The notes beneath the pieces were generated by a model that saw only the letters and a list, made by a program, of their open reading frames with translations, was not told where the DNA came from and searched no databases. A stretch of DNA of 64,000 nt from Pempheris klunzingeri (Eukaryota; Chordata; Actinopteri; Acropomatiformes; Pempheridae), in contig NC_092019.1 in NCBI RefSeq assembly GCF_042242105.1, positions 14,758,328-14,822,327 on the forward strand. Reading direction: 5' to 3'. Below, piece after piece: positions 48,101 to 59,600 of this stretch. Position numbers and translations under genes: made by a program. The number at the start of each line of letters is the position of its first letter. Position 1 is the first letter of the stretch.

Positions 48101-51100
48101 TGAACCAGTGTGTCAGTCTAGTCTACACAGAGGGACTGAAAGTGACAGGGACACTGGTACCCATTAGGACATCCAGTCAGGAACAAAATGGGAGAAAAAG
48201 AAATCTGACCTCTAGCTACAGGCCTGTATCTGACTCATTTTGTTTTCCTATATGATTACAGCTTGTTGCGTTTCTGACATAATTATGTACTTTTTGAAAT
48301 TACTGCATGTTTTCTTTTTGAATTACTCTACAGATGATATCATAGATATTGGAAACTATTCCAACTCTTATTTCTGCTAATAAGCATAATACTCCATCCG
48401 CATTGTTTTGAGCCAACTGGCAAAGACCATGGAAAGCAGCCAATACAACGGGTACAATTATCTTTTAAATAAGTACAAACGGTGGAGAAATGGATGGTTA
48501 ATAACCCTCTAGCAATACAATAAAAAGTCTGAAATTGCAGCCTGTCTGTTGGTTTGATAGAATGCAAGACAGTTAAATTGGTGGTTAGGGATACTATGAA
48601 GCATATTCAATCCCACTATAGACAATATGCCCATAATCATATATTTGGGTTTTAAAATGAGTTTTTGAATGTGTCTGGATGCATAAGTGCGTATATGTTC
48701 ATCTATTGCTGCATTACCACAAGGCCAAGTGGGTTGAGGGTGGTGTTCGTCCGGCAGCTAATTGGTCCGTCAGTCTGGAGCTCCATGGCATACAGCAGGT
48801 TCTCGTCTCGGAAACGGGACGGCCAGCCAACCTGGAGCTCGGCCTCCTGAATACTGCTGGGACCAGAGTTATGAAGCTGGAAACAGAAAGAGGGAAAAAC
48901 TTGTCAGTATTGCACTCTCTTCTTTCTTATTAAAAGGTCCCAAGTGACTGAGGCTATAATTAGGTTATCATAACTGTGGGATGATGACACAAGCCACCTG
49001 TGTTTTAGCGAAGATAATATGAGTCAATCACTGGGGATTGAAATACAAGCCAAGTAAAACCTACAGCATCACCTGGCTCATCATTCCAACATCAAAATTA
49101 GGATAAATGAATTATGAGCTTAAATGAACCATCAATTCAACAAATCCTCATTTTTTGTGCCCCGACGGGTATTCTCTCTCTCTCACACACACACACACAC
49201 CCGTGGTCATTAACACTGAAGCCAAACAGGACATGATCCTGGCGCTGCAGGGCAGGAATTCTGTAAGAGCAAAAACTCTGTCCTCTCTAACTAGAAGCAG
49301 CTGCCAACTGGGAAAAGTACTGCAAATGAAAATCATTATCAGCTGTAGGACAGGCCAGACACTGCTGCACTCCGGTTCAATGAAAGAGCTGTCCCTTTAA
49401 AACAAAAAGAAATCACATGTACACCGCATGGACACACACATGCACATACCCCTATTGTAAACTGTCACCAGTCTGTCTGCCATCCTTGCTCCTTCTATCT
49501 ATCTGCCTGTACCTCTGTTTGACCTTGTTTTTCCTCTTAATGATTGTTACTCATTACACTGAGTCTTAGGAGCAATCCTTCCTCCCTCCCTCTGTCCTCC
49601 CTCCTTTCCTTGACAACTATTCCCTTTTCTGCACCAGCCAGAGCTCAATTCTTTATAGAGCTTCTGTTTTTAATGTGCGTGTTACTGTTTACTCCACCTT
49701 ACAAAGCCCTCCCCCTTCTAATCTACAACTTTTCACACCCATTTTTCTGCTGATTTCATCAAAACAACCTGCGCAGAGACATGTTTTGGGACCTGCAGCA
49801 ACAAAAACCAAACAACCCAGCCTCCTGCTTCTTCACCTTCACCTTCCTCTTCACATGAGATTCAGCTGTCCGAGTGTATTTTGATGCATTTACCTCATAG
49901 ATGTGTGTTACTTGTGGTCCCACGTCGTCCTCTTTGGAAGGCTTCTCTTTGGGTTCCCAGCGTGGGAATGGCAGCACCACCTGAGAGGGATGAGACACCC
50001 TGAGGAGAGGAGAAACAGCTCGGTGACACTGATGCATGTACACATTAATGGGTTTGGAAGTCCACCTAAATGTAATACTCACTGACCACATGAACGTTTT
50101 TTGGTGCTTTATTTGAGAGTCGACAGAAAACAGATTAGGGATGACGTGCAGCAAAGAGGCCAGGCCAGATCAAAACCCGGGCTGCTGCGGTAAGAACTCA
50201 TCAGTGTGGTATGTGTACCGGGTGCGCTACCAGGGCTCCCCCCAACCCATGAATGTTGACTATTGGTCAGTGTGATTATTCACCAAAGTGACAACTGAGG
50301 CCTCGTATTAGCTTCAGTTGAACTTAAGAATATATTTTTTTGCAAGAGACAAACAAGCACTGTGAATTTTAGCCCCCAATTTTTACAGTGAGACAGGAAC
50401 TTTTAGTAGGGTGAAGAGGAATGACCAATACATTTATCAGCTTACTGTGCGTAACAACAAGACATACTTCAAAAATATGAAACTGTCCTTTATAAGCTAT
50501 GCTGTCATACAGAAAGCAGGACAGTTTCACAGAAGAACACAGGACCTTGTATGTCCTCATCCCAGTCAGGTCCTCGTCTGTTTATATGTACAACTGACCA
50601 CACCCAAACAATGCCATGCGAGGCTCCAAGCTTTCGTGTGTGTGTGTGCTTGTATGTTTATCAGTGGGCAAATGTGCATCCATGAACATGTCAAAGCATC
50701 CCATGTGCACATGATTAGTTCAAATTTATTTCTAGAAATGTGTTTTCATGCTCTTTTCCATCCAGATATAAACAGGCTCCACAAATTTAAACAACACAAA
50801 AGGGGCAAAAATATTCTGCAAACACCCAAACATTTAGGCAGAAACCAGATCAACTGAGTCTCTGCAAACCAGACACGACAACAACAAAGAATTTTGTTGC
50901 TGTTTCTCAAAGAGGAGGGCACATTCTCACATGCAATGATGCTTTACTCACCCACGTAAGTCGAGTTGAGCTTTGGCAACGATGGACAGATTCAAACCGA
51001 CTAAGTTGCTGTCTGAGTTATCTTTGTTGGAGCTGTGGAGAGAACATTGACTTTGCTCGTCATTCTATACCTAGTTGGAGACATTTCACAGGAGAATGAT

Positions 51101-54100
51101 ACGAATGAAAGCAAGGGCCCAGAAAAGCTCACAATAAAATTATACTTTTATGTTCAGCTGACTGAGAAGATTTTCTCTGTGGCTTTCTCAGCAGGCTTGG
51201 CCAACATTTAACCGTCTGTGTCTCATGATGTGATGTATGGAAATTAATACAATGAAGCAAACAGTGAGCATGTTGTGTAGAGCTTGTCTCGTCTCTGGAA
51301 TTACTCTGGGCCATCTGTCTTCTTCTGTCTCTGCGGTTGGTTTCATCAAACCACAAACAGTGATGGGATCAGGATAGACACAGGGCTTATTTACATGGCT
51401 CAGAAGAAAGACAAACAGCTCTTTGTATGTGTGTACATCTCTGTGTGTGGGAGGTTGAGGGGTATGCGTGAGAGTTGGTGGGTGTGTCACCTGTGGATCT
51501 GTAGCTCAAAGCTGATCTTAGGTCCAGCATCTTCCAGCCTTTGGACAGAAAACCTCAAACCAACAGACAGCTGGGCAAGAGTGTGGAGATGGGCAAAAAA
51601 GAGAGAGGATGCATAAAAACATGTGACAGTTGAGAGGGAAGAAAGACAGGAATAAGCTGCGTCTGTACATCAAAGGTCACATGATGTTTAAAGTGACAGT
51701 AAAATCCCTGCTAACTACATCATCCACATACTGTAAGCAGAAGATCAGCTGTGTGTGTGTGTGTGTGTGTGTGTTTGCTGACAACAGAAGAAATCTAAAA
51801 TCTGAGAAAATCCAGACTACACCCACAGACACACACTTAAAAGCTACAGTTAAGGTTCTTGTCTGTCCCCAGTTTAAAGCCCCTGCCCTCTAGGCTAACT
51901 CAAAACACGTGCAGGATTTAGTTTATCATCAACTGTACGATGACAGTGTGTGTGTATGCATGAGTGTGTGAGCTCAACTGAACAACAGGTCAAACACATG
52001 GTCCAGAGAGAAAAATGACAGCATGCAGACCCTGGGGGGAGTTAGGGCGGGGTGCAGGACTACAAAGTCAGACGGGCCATTTTTATAGGACACATTAAAG
52101 AGACTGGAGGAGAAGAGCCAGACAGGAAAGATCTAAAGAGACAGACACCAATTGAGTACGAGTTGCTCAGAGAGAAGACGTCACTATCAGCTATGATGCT
52201 CCCTATCACAGACAGGAGGAGGAGGAGGAGGAGGAGGAGGAGATCATCCTAACAAAAGCCTTAAGAGGTCAACTGTGTCTCTTAAAATCTAAAAAGATCT
52301 GCTGCTTAAGTGTCTCACTCCAGCTTAAAAGGTGGCTGTTAAATGTTTGTAGTTTCATCCTTTGGTGAGACCAACAGCTGTGGTCAGCCTAAATTTATGT
52401 CGGTTAGAATAGATTATACATTTTCACGGTGGAGAAAAATAATCAAAACACCAACTGAAACATTTTCAAAGCACTTTTGCAATGTTGTCACATTCTCTGC
52501 TGTCCATCTGTAGCTCAGTGTACTCCAAATTATCATTTTGCCACAATATGGCTAAATAGACTGCTTCTGTGTTGGGTTATTGCCCTCCTTGATGCAACAA
52601 AGTTTTGCCACAAGCCATTTAGCCACACTTTGGCAAAACGACGCTCCCTTGGAACAATGCTGAGAGCAGTGGTTTATGCTGAAGCAGTGGTTAGAGAGGT
52701 TTCTAACAGCATTATAATACCGTTTGTCAGCCATATGAAGTTGTCACCACCGATATCCATTAGAGCAAATAAGAATTCAACTGACCACTGAGGCTGTGCT
52801 TAAAGAGAGATGAGACTACAAACTTTTAACAGTTAACTACAGGGCTTCGAGCCTCCAGGGGCTGTTTGATACTCAAAACAGTTTTGATAAAGCACAGTTA
52901 AATGTCGGGCTGTTTTATATGACTGAAATTATTCACAGTATTAACAAGAATATTTTTTCCAATATCTAAATAAATTCGGTCATTTTGACTTGACAAAGAT
53001 GCAACAGAGATCAAAATGTGCCAATTCAGAGAAATGTGTGGTTTGGAGTCAATGTGCAGACATTACTCTTTGCATTGATGCTGATTCCCAGTAGCCTTTC
53101 ACCTGCATTTGATGCACATGTAACTGTGCTCTTCATAAACGTTAACAACTCATTTTGTGCTTTCAGTTATATTTTTGCTTGGACTCAGGAATTCTTTGGC
53201 AAAATATGCTGAATTCTGCTCAATGCCACCATAACTCATTGAACTAAAATAAAGATAAAAAGACAAAGGACATGTTTAAGAGATGCAGGCAGGCAGATGG
53301 ACACAAATACTGAAGCCAAAACCAGCTTTCCTTCAGGCATGTACCTCCTACTCTGATGACCCTGTTCACTGAGGCCCCACAGCTGTGTCATGTGACACAA
53401 GGAATGAACTCCAATGACGAGAACTGTTTAGTTGCACAATATAACCAGAGTTTGTATGGGGTATATGGAGGTATGTTCTGCATAAGCTCATGGATTCCTG
53501 AGCATCCAACGGGGCAAGGGGAGAGTTAAATATGGGAAACATCTGGACTGTTGGGGAGCACACACACGCACGCAGACACACACACACACACACGCACCTC
53601 GTCCCCTCCACATGCCTTGATTTGCTCTCCTCCCCCAACAGTGAAACATGACCACATAATTGATTTATCAGTATGCCGTTCGTCACCCTCAGAGCTCAAA
53701 CACACCTCTGCGCCGGCCTTGACACCTTTAGAAAAACCCTGAATTCACAAAAATACACACAGCTGAACGCATGCACACACTGAAGCACATGTTACATGTT
53801 TTGTGGCACATAGACATACACCATCGTGGTAGGATTTCATGTAGGAAGGGACCACTCTTTACTTTACAAAGCCTTGGCTTCCTGCATGTGTCAGCCATCC
53901 AAGAGCTAAATGGATTATTATTACACACTGCACACACACTTAAGCACACACACTTGCACACTGAGTGTGAAGCATAGTCAAGAGAGTCAAAGTGTGCGGA
54001 ATGAGGGTCAAGGTGATGATCAGCAATCATCGGAAACCATCGATCAGTGTGAATTAAGCCCGAGGAGAAACAGATATAAGGCTTCCAGCGTGGATATTTG

Positions 54101-54598
54101 AAAAGGATGTTTTATTGGAACGTGTGAGTGTGTGTTTGTGCTTTCGAGTGTAAAAACTCACCTCTGTCCCAGCCACCATTGGATTCCCGAGGTCGCATGC
54201 CACCATTCTGGACTCGTTGACCATCTTGTACTCGCAGTTTAGCTGAGACAGGGACTAGAGAGAAGAGAAAAAAGAAAAAGAGAGAGAGGACAGTGAGAGA
54301 GATGATAAGGCAAAAGTGGTTGGAAGTGACAAATAGGGAGCTTTTCTTTTCTTTCCTCTCATGAGAGTTATCAGAGGAAAGAAAAGAACAACGGAGGGAA
54401 GTATAACACCATCAAACAGGGAAGGGAGTGAGGGAAGGAGGGAGTGAGGGAGGGAGGGAGGGATGGAAGGGGGAAGGCAGGAGAGGAGAAGTGATGAATG
54501 CTCTGACAGTAACAACCTCATCAATCAAACAGCCCCATTACACACTCATTAGCGCCCATGAGCCTGCAAACACACACACACACACACACACACACTCA

Positions 54599-54665
<67 letters not shown>

Positions 54666-55414
54666 ACACACACACACACACACACACAGCAGTTGACCCA
54701 ATCCATTTCCGTGGTCACTAATGCAGCTTGTAAATCATAATTGGGGCTTTTGGACTGTTGCCAGTAAAGCATAGCCTGCTGATAGCCTCGCCTTGATCAT
54801 GTCAAACAAGCACACCACAAAGACACAACAGGATGTGATGTCGCACTGTAACTGCAGCCTCTAATCGCTCACTTCCTTGTTTCATTTGATCACTTGGCAC
54901 ATGCTGCAGTCACGATGAGACAACTGCCTCAATCCTACATGTCTATTTTTAGTATGCATCCTAGTGAACCTGAAAATCAAGATAACTGATTTTAGTCGAA
55001 TTTGTGTGCAGTGTGTGTAAGTGTCTGTTTATTTACCCCCACGTCGCGCTTTACACCAATATAGTCAGCTTCTGGTGGTATCAGTGTGTGGAGCTCCGTC
55101 TCATAGGCTCCCTCTCCTCGGTTCACCGCAGTGATGGTCAGCGTGACCAGATTGTCATCTCCAATCACCAGCTCTGAGCGGTCCCTGTGAGTGATTCGAA
55201 AAAGAGAACGATGTACAGAGAAAAGAAAGCTTTTCAGTCATGTAGAACACACGGGAAAGGAAGCACTTTGCAGCAATTACACACACAAAAAACTCCTGTC
55301 CTGTGTTTTTTGTGAAATTTAGTTTCTAATTTTATGGAGAGAAATCTTGGTTCATGTGCAAAATGCTCTGCTGTGTGGAATGCAATACCCCTGACCCCAA
55401 CAATTACCACAACA

Positions 55415-55450
<36 letters not shown>

Positions 55451-56617
55451 ACGTGTGTGTGTGTGTTTGTGTCAGTCAGTAGAGGGTGACAGGATGTTTG
55501 TATAGCGCTGCCATGGAGATATCATGCAGCTGGAAACACTACAGAGAGTAGGCAAATTCACATATACACACGCACACACACCCTCTCACACACACCCACA
55601 CACCACATGGTAAATGGAACTATAATGTGAGCAGCTTCAGTGTAAACTTTGCTCTTTGTGTGAGGAATAACAGACATACTTTCTTTGGTTTAGCAGTGTG
55701 TGTGCATGTGTGTCAGTGTTTGGCCGTGTGAAGTGTGAGTGTTTACAGGTTGAGGTCAGAGGGCGTGGCCATGTCAGTCTTACATGCTGGCAGAGAGCTG
55801 GAGGTCCGGGATACAAATATTGTCGTCGCCGCAGTCCAGGAGAATGTAGGCCTGAGAGGAAGAGGGGCACAGAGGGGTGGTCATGAGGAAGGTTTTAAGG
55901 TGGACATCAACACGAAACCAAAAATAGAAATAAATGGGGCAAACCAGGATGCAGGTGCTGCACACACACAGACACATAACATGCAAACTAGAGTTGTTCT
56001 ATCCAGCTCTTGGGCAGCAGAACATGTTTTGGGTTTGGTTTGGGCTGTTTTGTTGCACCCAGCTTCAGACTGAGGTTGGGTTTAACAGGAGAAAAGAAAC
56101 CTCAGGAAGAGCAACAGAGGTGGGATCCCTTGTCCAGTACAGACAAATGATGCAATATATGCACAATATTATGCTTATACTGTACATACAGTGTATGTAT
56201 AATCAGAATCAGAATCAGAATCAGAATTACTTTAATAATCCCCAGGGGGAAATTGCTTTTCGTTACACACAGCTCCAAAAGAATAAGAATAAACTTCAAA
56301 CACAAAGTAAAATATAAATATATAAAAGTATGAATAAAAAAAAAAAAAAAAAAAGATGTATTAAGCATACTAACATGCTCTTGAAGGAAGGTGCTGCTGT
56401 AATGGTTGAGGACAGGTGGGAGGTTTTGGCCATGAGCGGGTGGAGCCAAGCTGTAGTTCAGAGCCAGTGAGATAGGGGTCAGTTTGTCCCTGAACTCATC
56501 GTCCTCCTAAAAGAGAAAACAGAATGAGGTGAGAAAAAAGCAGTAAGTCAACTGTATTCGGTTAAAAATAGTGGATGGATCCGTTGTACAACTGAATCCT
56601 CTGTAAGATAGACAGTG

Positions 56618-56671
<54 letters not shown>

Positions 56672-59600
56672 CACACATATAAGGCAATGACAGATTTGCT
56701 TTTGGATGTGTGTGATTTGCTCACTTTAAGGTAAATGGTGTAGCTCAGACATGCACGAGGGCGGTTGTGACCCAGTGTTAGGAGCCCTGTGCGCTGAGGC
56801 TGCTGGGTGTCCAGGAACAAAACTCTCTTAGCTCCGCCTCTGGTGCCTTTCAACCAATCCAGCTGCAGCTCTGCTCTCAGGTCTGCACAGAAGATAATGA
56901 CGCAGAGGTGTAGGCGGATGGAGAAGTGAACAAAGCAATCCAGACACTCCACAAATGTTTGAATCAACACGGCCCAATCCCTCTCTGCGTGCGTGTGTGC
57001 TTGCGTGCGTGTGTGCCTGCACATTTATACACAACTTTCCATTAGTTATAGAAGTAAGAAGCCATTTGTAGGCGTTTTACTCTACAGAGCATCATTAGAC
57101 AGTGGGAACAATGTACTTTACACCTCCACTGTCTGTGTCTGTCTACCCTATTCTTGTTTCCACCCTCCCTCCTGTGTTTGTTCTCTGCTCTGATCAGTGT
57201 GGCAGAGCAGCAGTTTCACAGCAGGAAACTCTAATGAGATGTACAAAGAAGCTGGCTCTGACTACTGTCCCACCCTCTGTGCTTCCCCCTTTTGCCTCCC
57301 GTTCTCATTTCACCACAGAGTGCACAGCTGCTTACCTACAGAGCTGGGGATCCCCACTCCGCTCACTGCTGCACACACATCCACCTTCAGACTGGAGGAA
57401 GAGAATATTAGGAAGATAAAGAGATAGACAGAGTAAGAAGATAGGCACTGTTAACTCACAGTACATGATCAACACATTATTAAGGCGCCCTAGATGTCTG
57501 TTCACCCACATCCACACTGACAAAGTGAACAAAATGCACGTGTTTGAAACATTTACCCATTCATGATAGCATGATAGGTTACTCTGACTAAATGTTGCTA
57601 ATAAATACAATAAGATGATCAGTTTGTCATAAAATGGTTTATTAAATTAAACTTAAGAAAAATTTGAATTATTCCTAAATGAAATTTATAGATGTTTGTC
57701 TCAAAAGCTTGGAAAAGAAGGCAAAATGAGTATTCAATTATTCTTCACTGTGATTTCTTTTACAGGTTTGATTACGTCATGCTGTTTATTTGTAACTTTA
57801 TTAGCAACTTAGTGACTTATTAGTAATACAGAGTTGTGAAAATGTGATTATGTAAATTGTGCGAATTGGTATTATTTATCTTTAGTCTTTCTGTATCATT
57901 ATTTAAAAATGTGTGCAGTGCTTTCTGAATGTGGGTTATATTATTTCATGGGTCCTCAAAGCCAATGCAGGCAGTCATTATTTGTATGCAATATCAGCAT
58001 GAGTTGTGTGGTAAATACGAACCATTAAATTAAGGGCTTTTCACAGCAGTGACTTATTTGGATGAAATCGTGACCGCACACTAAGCTCCACTGATATTAT
58101 TCACTCATAGAATACATCTTCCTTCATATTTGTGCCATGCCAAATCATGAAATAACCAACTTTATCACTAACTCAGCAAGGCATTTATTCCTTCCTGCAC
58201 TCCAGGGGGCAGTGGGAAACACCGCTGAGGGCCCTGTGGGCCCCTCTATTAGACACACAGACATGGGAGACTGGGAAACACTTTTGCATTTCCTCTATTT
58301 ATGTGTGTTTGAATGTATGTGTAACTATTTGTGCATGCGCCTGTTATCACTTCCTTAATCAAGAACAGGAAAACGACTCCCACACAGGATGCTCTGCACT
58401 GTTAATATCCACTAATCTGAGGAAGCTTACAGATGTAATGCTCCAGATTATACACTTGAAGACTCAGCAATATGAGGCATGAGGTAAATGACTTCATGTG
58501 ATTATTGTTTGTTTGGTTTCAGTCCATAAACTCTGACATCCAAAACGCAGATGTTGTAGTTGCTTGTGTGCTTGTTAATAATTAGGAACCCCATTAGATG
58601 ACACAATGATGATGAGCTAGTTTTCCCGTGTTCTAAATGTGTGTGATGCAGATGTTTATGTGTGTGTGTGATATAAATTACAGGTTTCTGTTTTAAAAAT
58701 TGCTCCCCTAAGTCATTTGACCTCTCCAGGTGGTTTCATGTATGTTTAATATGTGTTGCATATGTGTGTGTTTTGTGTTTTTGGTAGGGTGTGCTCAAGT
58801 GTGACCTTAATAAGTACCGTGTGTCAAACTAAAGTGCATATAGCGCGGAAATGACCCCCCATTTTACTGACAACAGTTCTGGCGCTTGGTTAGTCATTAC
58901 TGTATGTAATTTTCCCCAAAATGCATCTGTGCACCACCACCCTACATACTGCTAGCCGACCCTCCCTGCTAACGTGCACACATATGTCTCTTTGCCCACT
59001 ACCGGGAGTCCGCTTAATGAGTAAGAACGTACAATTTAAGAGTGGTCATTAAGCAGGTGACCCAATCTTTGTTCCTCCCATGTTGCTCCAGTTTGCGCGT
59101 CTCATTTATCACTTTTACATTTGAGTCACAAAGCTACAAAGTTCTTCACAAACTGTACAAGTGATCCATTGTTAATATAAGAAAATATTTTCAAGCCATT
59201 TCTCAAGTTGCGACTGTATTTCCTAATTCATGTAGCCCCATGCCCTAAAATAGCATAGTTAAGATGAAAATAGTTGTGCAGAAGACAGAATATTTTTTTA
59301 TCCTGATGGTTAAAAGAGTCTTTGCAAATTATTCAGGACAGCGATCATTGTTGTTAAACAACCCTCTGGCTTTTTCAAACATCTCTGGGTAATGATTTTT
59401 CCAAAAATTTGATGCTTAACCCTGTGACACAAATGTAATGATAACACATGAGACGCACAAACTGCGGCTACCTCTTGTCTCTCCAGCTCTCGCTGCAGGG
59501 AAACAACTAAAAATGTCCAAACATGTTCATCCCTGTAAAACACAAGAGCCTCAGACATCCCTTAATTCTATGACCTGCTGTTTGACTCTCTGCGTGTGTG

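Larger units (their letters stand above)
51571..54161 (-). other. itga8 intron
   Basis: 2.6 kb intron holding a GT tract (51747-51774), a (AGG)n triplet run (52215-52243) and a CA tract near 53560-53598. No gene recognised. Confidence 0.7.

Noticed and set aside
54571-54688. CRISPR-like array
   Set aside because: Plain CA dinucleotide repeat without spacers, in a vertebrate intron.
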